The translations under genes and the position numbers were made by a program. Below are positions 18,800 to 29,400 of a stretch of 64,000 nucleotides of DNA, piece by piece. Location: assembly GCF_022760995.1 (NCBI RefSeq), contig NZ_JAKWJO010000003.1, positions 1 to 64,000 of the forward strand, written 5' to 3'. This DNA comes from Dyella sedimenti (GTDB taxonomy: Bacteria; Pseudomonadota; Gammaproteobacteria; Xanthomonadales; Rhodanobacteraceae). The notes beneath the pieces were generated by a model. That model had not been told where the DNA came from, made no database searches, and saw only the letters and a program-made list of their open reading frames with translations. Position 1 is the first letter of the stretch. Each line of letters starts with the position of its first letter.

Positions 18800-18958
18800 A
18801 TGAACATCATCGACGACACGCGCAGCACCCTGGAAAAGCACATGCCGCTGCTGCTCGGCCTGCTGGTTGCACTGCTGGCGGGACGGGCGCTCAAGAAAAT
18901 GTTCTGGACCGCGTTCGGCATGTACTGGGCGCTGCGGGCCACGGGTGTGCATTTCTAG
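18800..18958 (+). CDS. 52-residue single-span membrane protein
   Basis: The ATG at 18800 is preceded by GGGAGG at the right spacing, and the frame ends with TAG at 18956-18958. The product starts MNIIDDTRSTLEKHMPLLLG. It has one hydrophobic helix (about residues 15-26), a basic segment, then an aromatic helix (MFWTAFGMYWAL). It looks like a small inner-membrane protein. It follows copA by 98 bp and might belong to copper stress, but I recognise no family and its ribosome binding site is locked in a hairpin. Confidence 0.6.
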   Translation: MNIIDDTRSTLEKHMPLLLGLLVALLAGRALKKMFWTAFGMYWALRATGVHF

Positions 18959-19054
18959 CCGGCCTGCGCCGGCATGACGAGGTGTGGGGTGAGGCGTGCG
19001 GATACGGCCATGCTTTAAGCTGTGCGCCCCGCCATACCCCGCAGGAAGCCTCGC

Positions 19055-19462
19055 ATGTCCGCCAGCACCGACCTGATCGCACGCTATTACGACGCCTTCA
19101 ACCGCGCCGACTGGGAAGCCATGCTGGCCTGCCTCGCCGACGACGTGGCGCACGACATCAACCAGGGCCACCGCGAGACCGGGCGCGACACCTTCCGGCG
19201 CTTCCTGGAGCGCATGAACCGCTGCTACCGCGAGCAACTGCGCGACATCGTGGTGATGGCCGGCGCCGACGATACCCGTGCCGCCGCCGAATACGTGGTG
19301 CACGGCGAGTACCTGGCCGACGACGAGGGCCTGCCGCCGGCGCGCGGCCAGCGCTACGTACTGCCGGGCGGGGCATTCTTCGACATTCGCGGCGGCCGCA
19401 TCGCGCGCGTCAGCAACTACTACAACCTGCAGGACTGGATCGCCCAGGTCGTGGGCGCCTGA
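19055..19462 (+). CDS. SnoaL-like / ketosteroid isomerase-related protein
   Basis: The ATG at 19055 has AGGAA upstream and gives 135 residues beginning MSASTDLIARYYDAFNRADW, a classical SnoaL/NTF2-like start. Further conserved parts are HDINQGHRETGRDTFRRFL and the closing strand SNYYNLQDWIAQV. This matches the steroid delta-isomerase-related branch with a conical alpha+beta barrel. The reaction is unknown. A GNAT gene follows after 3 bp and folC after that with a 4-base overlap, so the three form a tight group. Confidence 0.8.
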   Translation: MSASTDLIARYYDAFNRADWEAMLACLADDVAHDINQGHRETGRDTFRRFLERMNRCYREQLRDIVVMAGADDTRAAAEYVVHGEYLADDEGLPPARGQRYVLPGGAFFDIRGGRIARVSNYYNLQDWIAQVVGA

Positions 19463-19465
19463 GCG

Positions 19466-20068
19466 ATGGACGTGCGCATCATCACCAGCGTCGGCGGCGC
19501 GGTGACGCCCTACCTGGCGGACCTGGCGCGCCTGCGCATCGAGGTGTTCCGCGACTATCCCTATCTCTACGACGGGGACATGGCCTACGAGCAGCGCTAC
19601 CTGGAGGCCTATGCCAGGTCGCGCCGCAGCGTGTTCGTGCTGGCGTTGGACGGCGACAAGGTGGTGGGCTGCGCCACCGGCATGCCGCTGGTGGATGAGG
19701 TCGCGGCCATCCAGCAGCCGTTCGTGGAGCGGGGCATGCTGCTCGGCGAAGTGTTCTATTTCGGCGAATCGGTGCTGCTGCCGGCCTATCGCGGGCTGGG
19801 CCTGGGGCATCGCTTCTTCGACCAGCGCGAGGCGCATGCGCGGCGCGTGCCCGGCATTCGCTGGACCGCGTTCTGCGCGGTGGAGCGCGCCGCCAACGAT
19901 CCACGCCGCCCGGCGGATTATCGGGCCAACGATGCGTTCTGGACCGGACGGGGCTACCGGCGACAGGAGGACATGTTCTGCACGCTGGACTGGACCGAGG
20001 TCGATGCGCTGGCTTCGACGCCGCATCGCCTGCGCTTCTGGATGCATCCGCTGGATACCGCCGCATGA
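19466..20068 (+). CDS. GNAT-family N-acetyltransferase
   Basis: The 200-residue product has the GNAT core: a VFVLALDGDKVVGCATG strand-turn-strand, then YRGLGLGHRFFDQRE (about residues 109-123) as the acetyl-CoA pyrophosphate-binding motif A. A GYRRQEDMFCTLDW strand closes the domain. It is cytoplasmic and the acceptor substrate is unknown. It starts 3 bp after the SnoaL-like gene and overlaps folC by four bases (ATGA), which suggests translational coupling. Paired SnoaL-like and GNAT genes suggest a shared minor-metabolite role, but that is inference. Confidence 0.82.
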   Translation: MDVRIITSVGGAVTPYLADLARLRIEVFRDYPYLYDGDMAYEQRYLEAYARSRRSVFVLALDGDKVVGCATGMPLVDEVAAIQQPFVERGMLLGEVFYFGESVLLPAYRGLGLGHRFFDQREAHARRVPGIRWTAFCAVERAANDPRRPADYRANDAFWTGRGYRRQEDMFCTLDWTEVDALASTPHRLRFWMHPLDTAA

Positions 20069-21360
20069 CCCGCACCCTCGACGAATGGCTGGCCTACCAG
20101 GAGCGCGTGAACGTGCGCAGCATCGAGCTGGGGCTCGATCGTGTGCGTGCTGTCTGGCAGCGCATGGGAGCGCCCGTGCCGGCGCGACGTGCGATCACCG
20201 TGGGCGGCACCAATGGCAAGGGCTCCACCGTGGCCATGCTGGAGGCCATGCTGGCCGCCGGCGGCCAGCGCGTGGGTTGCTACACCTCGCCGCACCTGCT
20301 GCATTACCGTGAGCGCGTGCGCATCGATGGCGCGGAGGCCAGCGCTCCGGCGCTGGTGGCGAGTTTCGAACGCATCGAGGCGGCACGCGGCGAGATTCCG
20401 CTGACCTATTTCGAGTTCGGCACGCTGGCCGCGCTGGACCTGTTCGCCCGTGCTGGCCTCGACGTAGCCGTGCTGGAAGTGGGGCTGGGCGGGCGGTTGG
20501 ATGCGGTGAACATCATCGATGCCGACGTGGCCGTCATCACCACGGTCGACCTGGACCACCTGGACTGGCTGGGGCCGGACCGCGACAGCATTGGCGTGGA
20601 AAAGGCCGGCATCGCCCGCGCGGGGCGGCCTGCCATCGTGGGTGAGGACGATCCGCCGGCCGGGTTGCTGGAAGCCTTGCGCCGGATCGGCGCCGACACG
20701 CAGCGCGCCGGCCTGGATTTCGGCGTGGAGCGCCTGCCCGCGGGGGGCTGGCGCTGGTGGCATCGCGACGGCACCGTGCTGGCGCTGCCCGACCCGGCGC
20801 TGGCGGCGCCGGTGCAATACGCCAACGCGGCCAGCGCCGTGGCGGCGCTGCATGCCCTGCGCGCCGTGGATGCGCCGCTGGCCGGCATCGACCTCGGCCA
20901 GGCGGCCACCGCGGGACTGCGTCGGGCGAAGGCGAGCGCGCGCCTGCAATCGCTGGGCGGAGACCCGGCCCTGGTGGTGGACGTGGGCCACAACCCGCAG
21001 GCGGCGCGCGCCCTGGCCGAGTGGCTGGACACGCGGCCGCACGGGCGCGTGCATGCCGTCTATGGCGCCCTGTCCGACAAGGACGTGGGCGGCGTGATCC
21101 GCGCCCTGGGTACGCGGATCGACCATTGGCACCTGGCCGCTCTGGACCGCGACACGCCGCGCGGCCTGCCGGCCGAGGCGCTGGCCGGGCAACTGCGGTT
21201 GGTGCTGCCGCAGGCGCGCTACGACGCGCATGCCTCCGTGGGCGAGGCGCTGGCCGCTGCGCGCGCGGCGGCGCGGCCGGGCGAATGCATGCTCGCGTTC
21301 GGTTCGTTTTTCGTGGCGTCGGCCGTGCTGGCTGAATCGTCCGGACAGGATTCGGCCTGA
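20065..21360 (+). CDS. folC: Dihydrofolate synthase / folylpolyglutamate synthase
   Basis: The 431-residue product has the Mur-ligase ATP loop GGTNGKGSTVAM (about residues 47-58), YTSPHLLHYRERVRIDG, FEFGTLAALDLF, and GLGGRLDAVN near 137-146, all hallmarks of FolC. A C-terminal ligase domain starts near residue 290 (VVDVGHNPQAARALAEWL). It adds glutamate to dihydropteroate and to folates in the cytoplasm. It precedes the SPOR-cvpA-purF group as in many gammaproteobacteria. Length is normal. Confidence 0.93.
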   Translation: MTRTLDEWLAYQERVNVRSIELGLDRVRAVWQRMGAPVPARRAITVGGTNGKGSTVAMLEAMLAAGGQRVGCYTSPHLLHYRERVRIDGAEASAPALVASFERIEAARGEIPLTYFEFGTLAALDLFARAGLDVAVLEVGLGGRLDAVNIIDADVAVITTVDLDHLDWLGPDRDSIGVEKAGIARAGRPAIVGEDDPPAGLLEALRRIGADTQRAGLDFGVERLPAGGWRWWHRDGTVLALPDPALAAPVQYANAASAVAALHALRAVDAPLAGIDLGQAATAGLRRAKASARLQSLGGDPALVVDVGHNPQAARALAEWLDTRPHGRVHAVYGALSDKDVGGVIRALGTRIDHWHLAALDRDTPRGLPAEALAGQLRLVLPQARYDAHASVGEALAAARAAARPGECMLAFGSFFVASAVLAESSGQDSA

Positions 21361-21377
21361 CCGGCGGCGCGGGCGGG

Positions 21378-21383
21378 TATAAT
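21378..21383 (+). promoter_or_regulatory. Likely -10 box for the SPOR-cvpA-purF operon
   Basis: A perfect TATAAT at 21378-21383 stands in the GC-rich 61-bp gap after folC, 39 bp before the TTG start of the SPOR gene. No convincing -35 hexamer is visible at the expected distance. Confidence 0.45.
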
Positions 21384-21421
21384 CGCGCTGGTCCTCGCAC
21401 CCCCGCCGTTTGGAGCCTGTC

Positions 21422-22462
21422 TTGAAAACACGTCTGCTGGGCGCTGCCGTCATCATTGCGCTGCTGGTGCTCATCGTGCCGATGTTCTTCTCCAGCAACC
21501 CGCCATCCACCAGCGGTGACGAATCGGTAAGCCTGGCCATCCCGCCCGCGCCGGACCGTGACCTGCAGACCAAGACCATGAGCCTGACCCCGGGCGCCGC
21601 GCCGGCCTCCACGGCGGCGTCCGCATCCAGGCCCGCCGTGCCGACGCCGACGCCCGCCGCCGCGCCGGTGGGTGCGTCGGACCAATTGGCCACGGTGAAC
21701 ATCGGCTCCAATCGCCCGCGCGACGTGGAGACCGATCCCAACGCCGGCAAGGCGCCCGAGCCGACCACGGTGACGCGCGCCGGTTCCAGCGCGGCGCAGC
21801 CGGTGATCCCGGCGCAGGGCAAGACCACCGCGACCGCCTCGGCGCCCGCGAAGCCGCCTGCCAACGCCCCGGCCATCCCTGTGCAGCCGGCCACGCCGCC
21901 CGCCACGGCGGCGCATGGCCAGTTCACGCTCAATCTCAGCGCCTATGCGTCCAGCGCGAGCGCGCAGAACCTGGTCCAGCGCGTGCGCGGGCTGGGCTAT
22001 CCCGCTTCCGGCCGCGCCATTAGCCAGGCCGGCAAGCCGCTGACCCTGGTCACCGCCGGACCGTTCGAATCGCGCGCCGCCGCTGAGGCCGCGCGGCTGA
22101 AGATCAGCCAATCCATCGCGGGCGTGCCCGTGCGGCTGGAATCCAGCGCCAGCACCCCGGCGCAGGACGACGAGGCGCCCGCAGCCAAGCCGGCGGCCGC
22201 GACTGCCGCCGCGACGACGCCCCGCGCGGGTGGCTGGGCGGTGCAGGTGGCCGCCATGGGCAGCCAAGCCGACGCCAATACGCTGCGCGACAAGCTGCGC
22301 GCGAACGGTTTCGACGGCTACGTGGACACGGTCAACGTCAACGGCAAGCAGCTGTGGCGCGTGCGCGCCGGTCCGCAGACGCAACGCGCGGACGCGCTGC
22401 GGGTCCGCGACCAGATCAAGACCAAGCTGGGCGTGGACGGCAATGTCGTCAGCGCGCCCTGA
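21422..22462 (+). CDS. SPOR-domain cell-division protein, DedD-like
   Basis: A TTG at 21422 is chosen as start: GGAG lies at 21411-21414 and the product then reads (M)KTRLLGAAVIIALLVLIVP, the usual DedD beginning. A membrane helix (about 5-24) is followed by a long Ala/Pro-rich periplasmic linker. A C-terminal SPOR domain (about 270-346; WAVQVAAMGSQADANTLRDK) binds denuded septal peptidoglycan. A weaker SPOR-like repeat appears at about 164-240 (FTLNLSAYASSASAQNLVQR), so the protein may have two. It follows folC and precedes cvpA in the standard order. Confidence 0.85.
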   Translation: MKTRLLGAAVIIALLVLIVPMFFSSNPPSTSGDESVSLAIPPAPDRDLQTKTMSLTPGAAPASTAASASRPAVPTPTPAAAPVGASDQLATVNIGSNRPRDVETDPNAGKAPEPTTVTRAGSSAAQPVIPAQGKTTATASAPAKPPANAPAIPVQPATPPATAAHGQFTLNLSAYASSASAQNLVQRVRGLGYPASGRAISQAGKPLTLVTAGPFESRAAAEAARLKISQSIAGVPVRLESSASTPAQDDEAPAAKPAAATAAATTPRAGGWAVQVAAMGSQADANTLRDKLRANGFDGYVDTVNVNGKQLWRVRAGPQTQRADALRVRDQIKTKLGVDGNVVSAP

Positions 22463-22488
22463 GCCCGAGTCCGGCGGACGGTGACCCG

Positions 22489-23094
22489 GTGAACTGGGCC
22501 GACTACATCATCCTGGCCGTCCTGGCCCTCTCGGTCTTGATCGGGCTATGGCGCGGCCTCATTTCCGAGGTGCTGGCGCTGGCGGTCTGGGTAGCGGCGT
22601 TCTGGGTGGCCTGGACGTTCGGTCCGAGCGTGGCGGGCTACTTCGAGCACAGCATCCAGCTGCCGTCGGCGCGGATCCTGGTTGGCTATGGCATCTGCTT
22701 CCTGGCCGTGCTGATCGCCGGGGCGCTGCTGCGCTTCCTGGTCAGCAGGCTGGTGGAGGGCACAGGATTGTCCGGTACCGACCGCCTGCTGGGCATGTTT
22801 TTCGGTTTTGCGCGGGGCGTGCTGCTGGTGACGCTTGCGGTGTTCCTGCTCGGGTTTACCGCGTTCACGCGCGATCCCTGGTGGAGCGATTCGGTATTGT
22901 TGCCGCAGTTCAAGGGCATGGCGGCATGGCTGGGCCAGCAGGTGCCGGACAGCGTCCGCCGCTACCTCCATCCCCCGGCGGTACTGGACCATCTTCCCGC
23001 CTTGCCGGCGGCTGTACCGGGCGATACGCCAGCGCCCGGACACAGAACCCACGTGGCGGCCGCATCCTCGGCCGCCCAGGCGATGACTTACTAA
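22489..23094 (+). CDS. cvpA: CvpA-family membrane protein
   Basis: The GTG at 22489 starts a 201-residue protein, MNWADYIILAVLALSVLIGL, the conserved CvpA beginning with a WxD motif and first membrane helix. Three further helices follow, with the RGxLLVTLAVF-like helix typical of the family. A hydrophilic tail with proline and alanine ends the protein. It is an inner-membrane protein linked to colicin V production and biofilm or envelope stability in other bacteria. The position 15 bp before purF matches the classical cvpA-purF operon. Confidence 0.9.
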   Translation: MNWADYIILAVLALSVLIGLWRGLISEVLALAVWVAAFWVAWTFGPSVAGYFEHSIQLPSARILVGYGICFLAVLIAGALLRFLVSRLVEGTGLSGTDRLLGMFFGFARGVLLVTLAVFLLGFTAFTRDPWWSDSVLLPQFKGMAAWLGQQVPDSVRRYLHPPAVLDHLPALPAAVPGDTPAPGHRTHVAAASSAAQAMTY

Positions 23095-23109
23095 GACAGG
23101 CTTTCAACC

Positions 23110-24585
<1,476 letters not shown>

Positions 24586-24598
24586 ACGACGACGCTGT

Positions 24599-24687
24599 TG
24601 TGGGAGCGCACCCTGTGCGCGACTGCGGCATGGCGATGTTCCGCTTTGCCCGGTGGTCGCATGTCGCGCACAGGGTGCGCTCCCACA
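24599..24687. repeat. REPIN (inverted pair of REP elements)
   Basis: A 24-base element at 24599-24622 (starting TGTGGGAGCGCACC) recurs as a perfect inverted copy at 24664-24687. Each arm itself contains the GCGCACcctGTGCGC palindrome. This is the architecture of REPINs mobilised by RAYT transposases in Pseudomonas and Xanthomonadales. It sits between purF and the DUF455 gene, 16 bases before the latter start. No RAYT gene is in the window. Confidence 0.85.
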
Positions 24688-24702
24688 GTGATTTCCTCCG
24701 CC

Positions 24703-25512
24703 ATGCATGACCTCCACGCCGCCGCCAAGCGTTGCCTCGATGCCGCCGATCCGGCGGACAAGCTGCGCCTGACCCACGCCACCTGGCAGGCCTTCCTGGC
24801 CGGCGAGCTGCATCCCGATCCTTCGTCGCCCGCGCCCGGACCCATCGACGCGCCGGGGCGTCCGGAAAAGCCGCGCCTGGTGCCGCAGCGACAGGTGCCG
24901 CATCGCGGCCTGGGCACGGCGGAAGGTCGCGCCGCCCTGGTGCACGCGGTGGCGCACATCGAGTTCAACGCCATCAACCTGGCCTGGGACGCGGTGTACC
25001 GCTTCCGCGGCATGCCCCGCGACTACTATCGCGACTGGGCCAGCTGCGCCCATGACGAGGCCCGCCACTTCGCCATGCTGACCGGGCGACTGGCCGAGCT
25101 GGGGCATGCCTATGGCGACTTCGACGCGCACAACGGGCTGTGGGAGATGGCCGGGAAAACCGCGCACCACGATACCGCGCGCATGGCGCTGGTGCCGCGC
25201 GTGCTGGAAGCTCGCGGCCTGGACGTGACGCCCGGCATGATCGAGCGCCTGCTGTCGGTGGGCGACGAACGCACCGTGGCCGTGCTCGACGTAATCCTGC
25301 GCGAGGAAGTGGCGCACGTGGCCGCCGGCACGCGCTGGTTCCGCCATTGCTGCGAACGCGACGGGCTCGATCCGCGCGAGACCTTCCTCGACCTGCTGCG
25401 CGACTACATGGGGCGCAACCTGCGCGGCCCGTTCAATCGCCAGGCGCGCCTGGCGGCGGGCTTCGACGCCGAGGAACTGGACCGCCTGGCCGAGTTGGCG
25501 CTGCACGCCTGA
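24703..25512 (+). CDS. DUF455 ferritin-like protein
   Basis: The start at 24703 (MHDLHAAAKRCLDAADPADK) gives 269 residues. Helical segments HIEFNAINLAWDA, SCAHDEARHFAML and REEVAHVAAG supply the Glu and ExxH pairs of a ferritin-like di-metal site, as in DUF455 proteins. One subgroup (MiaE-like) hydroxylates modified tRNA, but this family's function is not established. It is cytoplasmic. The REPIN ends 15 bp before the start codon, so the gene probably relies on read-through or a promoter inside the element; no clear ribosome binding site is seen. Confidence 0.78.
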   Translation: MHDLHAAAKRCLDAADPADKLRLTHATWQAFLAGELHPDPSSPAPGPIDAPGRPEKPRLVPQRQVPHRGLGTAEGRAALVHAVAHIEFNAINLAWDAVYRFRGMPRDYYRDWASCAHDEARHFAMLTGRLAELGHAYGDFDAHNGLWEMAGKTAHHDTARMALVPRVLEARGLDVTPGMIERLLSVGDERTVAVLDVILREEVAHVAAGTRWFRHCCERDGLDPRETFLDLLRDYMGRNLRGPFNRQARLAAGFDAEELDRLAELALHA

Positions 25513-25590
25513 GCCTGCCGTACGCATCACGACCTGATCGTCATGTTCGCATCGCTAGGCTAGGGTTTCCCTTCCCCAGGAGGCCATGCC

Positions 25591-26340
25591 ATGAAGTCAT
25601 TGCCGGGCAAGCTCGTGTGGGTCGAGCACGCCAGTCCCGTGCCCGCGGAGGCCGGCCGGTTCTACCAGGCATTGTTCGGTTGGCAGGTATCGACGATGGA
25701 AGCGGGTGGCCAACCCTACCAGGTCATCTCGAACGCGGGGCAGGGCATCGGCGGCCTTCGCGAGACACAGGTGGGCGAGTCCAGCCTGTGGGGCGTCTAC
25801 CTCAGTGTGGACGACGTCGATCGCAGCTATGCCGAGGCGCTGGTGGCCGGGGCCACGCCGCTGATGCCGCCCACCGACTTCGCGCCGGCGGGCCGTGGCG
25901 CCACCCTGCGCGATCCGGCGGGCGCGATGTTCTCGATCTGGCGCAGCGCCGGCGATGACGCACCCGACACGGAGGTGCCGCCAGGCCAGTGGTGCTGGCA
26001 TGAGCTGCACGCCACCGACGATGCGCGTGCGCTGGTGTTCTACGAAACCCTGTTCGGCCTCGCGCACGACAGCATGCCCGCCGGCGAGGAAACCTACTAC
26101 ATGCTCAAGCGCGACGGCGTCGCGCGCGGCGGCCTGATCCGCAACCCCGGCGGCATCGGCCCGTCGCTGTGGCTGCCCTACGTGCTGGTCGCCGACGTCG
26201 ACGCCGCGGTGCGCAAGGCCGAGTCCCTGCTCGCTGAAGTGGCCACGCCGCCGGAAGACATCCCCGGCATCGGCCGCTACGCCGTACTACGCGACCCGCA
26301 AGGCGCCCTGTTCGCCGTGTTCCTGCCCGAACGGCAGTGA
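25591..26340 (+). CDS. Double-VOC-domain protein (glyoxalase-like)
   Basis: The 249-residue product contains two tandem VOC (beta-alpha-beta-beta-beta) domains. The first, residues 1-122, starts LPGKLVWVEHASPVPAEAGR and ends with RDPAGAMFSIW. The second, 130-248, starts GQWCWHELHATDDARALVFY and ends RDPQGALFAVF. Such pairs are common in Actinobacteria and Xanthomonadales as glyoxalase/bleomycin-resistance-like proteins without known substrate. AGGAGG at 25579-25584 is the ribosome binding site. The gene is followed by a perfect hairpin. Confidence 0.85.
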   Translation: MKSLPGKLVWVEHASPVPAEAGRFYQALFGWQVSTMEAGGQPYQVISNAGQGIGGLRETQVGESSLWGVYLSVDDVDRSYAEALVAGATPLMPPTDFAPAGRGATLRDPAGAMFSIWRSAGDDAPDTEVPPGQWCWHELHATDDARALVFYETLFGLAHDSMPAGEETYYMLKRDGVARGGLIRNPGGIGPSLWLPYVLVADVDAAVRKAESLLAEVATPPEDIPGIGRYAVLRDPQGALFAVFLPERQ

Positions 26341-26344
26341 TGTC

Positions 26345-26369
26345 CCGCCCCGAGGCGCAATCGGGGCGG
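26345..26369. terminator. Terminator hairpin after the VOC gene
   Basis: CCGCCCCGA (26345-26353) pairs perfectly with TCGGGGCGG (26361-26369) across a 7-nt loop. No T run follows; it separates the VOC gene from the RHS gene. Confidence 0.6.
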
Positions 26370-26485
26370 CAACAGCCGTAGTGGCCAGGCCTAAACTTTT
26401 TCGGTCTCCCCTGGATTAAGTCGATGACAGCCCATGCCCGTGGCCGGGCAAGGCACCGACTGACGCTTATCCGGGGAGTGGTTCG

Positions 26486-29400
26486 ATGGTCGCAGTGATC
26501 GCAGGGAACGGTCTTGGGCTCGCCAACACGTCACTGTCCCAACTGGGGCAGACTTCCGGCGGGCAAGCCGCCATCGGGCAGGCGTCGAGCGGGCAATACC
26601 TCAACCTGGCCACGGGCAACCTGATCCTGCAGAACGCCGACGAGGGGCTGATCTTCGATGGGCTGCCGCTCAATGTACTGAGGACGTACAACAGCCTCGG
26701 GCAGGCCACCGGCAACCAGGGATGGCTGTTCGGCTTCAACCGCCACCTGGGCGCGGTGACCGGTACGGTCAATACCGCCGGCAGCACGATCACCCGGGTG
26801 GCCGACGATGGCTCGGTCGTCACCTACGCCTTCAACGCCACCCTGGGCAAGTACGTCAGCCAGGGCCAGGCGGGCACGGCCGACACCCTGGCCTGGAATG
26901 CCTCGGCATCCACCTGGACCTGGACCGATGGCACCAGCCGGGTGCAGGAGACCTACAGCGGCAGCGGCCAGCTGCAGACCCTGAAGGATCCCGAGACTGG
27001 CGCGAGCTATACCTTCGGCTATGACGCCAGCAACGAGCTCAGCACCATCACCGCCGGCGACGGCGACAAGCTGACCCTGGGCTATACCAGCGGCGCCCTC
27101 ACCAGCCTGTCGATCAGTGAAATCCCGCCCGGCGGCACCACGGCGGTGGTGCGCCAGCAGGTGAGCTATGGCTACGACACCCAGGGCCGTTTGCATACGG
27201 TGACCACCACCCTGGGTTCGGATACCGACACCACCACGGCCAGCTACACCACCACCTACACCTACGATGGCAGCAGCGACCGGGTCGCCTCGGTGACCCA
27301 GAGCGACGGGACCAGCGTCAGCTATACCTATGCGGCGGATGCCAACGGTACCTATCGGGTGGCGACCATCACCACCGGCAGCGGCGCCGCGGCCCAGACC
27401 ATCACGCTGGGCTACAACCTGGGCACGGATACCACCACCGTTACCGATGGGTTGGGCCGGACTTGGAGCTACTCCTACAACGCGGCAGGCCAGTTGACCA
27501 AGGTGGTGGCGCCCACCGTCAACGGCGCCAATCCGACCACGCAGTACCTCTACGACGCCAGCGGCAACCTTACCCAGGTGACCGATGCCGATGGCGGCAT
27601 CACCACCTATACCTACGATGCCAACGGCAACCGGCTGAGCGCGGAAGATCCCACCGGGCACACCATCAGCTATACCTACAACGCCGACAACCAGGTCACC
27701 AGCCAGACCACCTACAGCGTGCCGGCCCAGGGCGTGGCGGGGCAGAGCGGCTATGTCGCGCCGGGCGGGGCGCAGACCACCTACTACGTCTACGACGCCA
27801 GCGACCGCCTCAACTACGTGGTCGACGCGCTGGGCAACGTCACCGAGCACGACTACGGCACCAGCCAGGGCGTCACCGTCCTGGCCAGCAGCAGGCAATA
27901 CGTCGGCGTGAGCTACAGCCTGACGGGCTTGAGCCCCAGCGCGCCGCCGACCTTGGCGCAGTTGCAGAGTTGGGTGGCCAGCAGTCCGGTGCAAGCGGTG
28001 CTGGGCCAGATGCAACGCACCGACTACAGCTATGACGTGCGAGGCCAGTTGAGCCAGTCGATCCAGTGGGACGTGCTCGGCAGCAGCGGCCAGGGCACGC
28101 AGAGCGGCGACACGGGCGCCATCATCACCCAGTACACCTACGACGCGCAGGGACGCCTGCTGCAGCAAGCGACGGTGCGCGGCAGCAGCCAGGAAAAGAC
28201 GACCTACGCCTACGACGGGCTGGGGCGGCTGGTCAGCATGACCGACCCACTCAACAACGTCACCAGCTATGTCTACACCGACAGCGGCAACCAGCTGGCG
28301 ATCACCCAGGCCAACGGGTTGACCACCACGCAGGTGCGCAACAATGCCGGCGAATTGGTCAGCAGCACGCAATCGGCCAGCGGGCAGACCAGCCGCGTGA
28401 CCTCCTACCTGTACGACGCGGCGGGCCAGCAGGTGGCCGCCATCGACCCGGCTGGGAACGTCAGCTATACCTTCTACGATGCGGACGGCCGCGTAGCCGG
28501 CACGGTGGACGCCACGGGGGCGGTCACCGCATTCGCCTACGATGCGGATGGCCACATGGTGGCGACTACCCAGTACGCCACGCTGGTCAGCACCTCGGGC
28601 TGGGTCAGTGCCGGCGCGTTGACGACCAGCCACCCGGCGAGCCTGCCGGTCCCGACCGCCAATGCCAGCGACCGCACGGCGCACACGCTGTACGACGCGG
28701 CGGGTCGCGTCATCGCCACCATCGACGCGCTGGGCGATGTCGTTGCCACGACCTACGATGGCGACGGCAATGCGATACGCACGACCGCCTATGCGACGGC
28801 GCTGACCAGCGCGCAGTTGACGGCGCTCGGCGCCCAGCCGAACTGGAGCGCGCTGCAGGCGGACCTCACGACCAGCGCGAGCGACCGCACCAGCCGGACG
28901 ATCTACGATGCCGACAACCAGCCTGTCGCCACCATCGACCCCGCCGGCTACGTCGTCGTCTCCAGCTACGACACGGCAGGCCGGCCGACCAGGCAGGTCG
29001 CCTATGCCACCGCCCTGACCAGCGCGCAGGTCAGCACTCTCGGCGCTACCCCGACCCTGGCCGCGCTGCAGGCGGATCTTTCCACCAACGCCAACGACCA
29101 GACCACACGCTACTACTACGACGACGCGGGCCGGAACGTCGCCCAGATCGATGCGGACGGCTATCTCACGACGACCACGGTCAACGAAACGACGCATGCC
29201 GCCACCACGACGCGCTATGCCACAGCATTGACCGCCGCCCAGCTGAGTGCGCTGACCGGCAAGGAGACCGTGGCGGGCCTGGTAGCCTTGCTCGGCACTT
29301 CGCCCAGCAGCCAGGCCACCATGGACCAGTACGATGCCGATGGCCGCCTGCACCAGAGCACGGCGCCGGATGGCACGGTTACCGTCTACAACTACAACAG

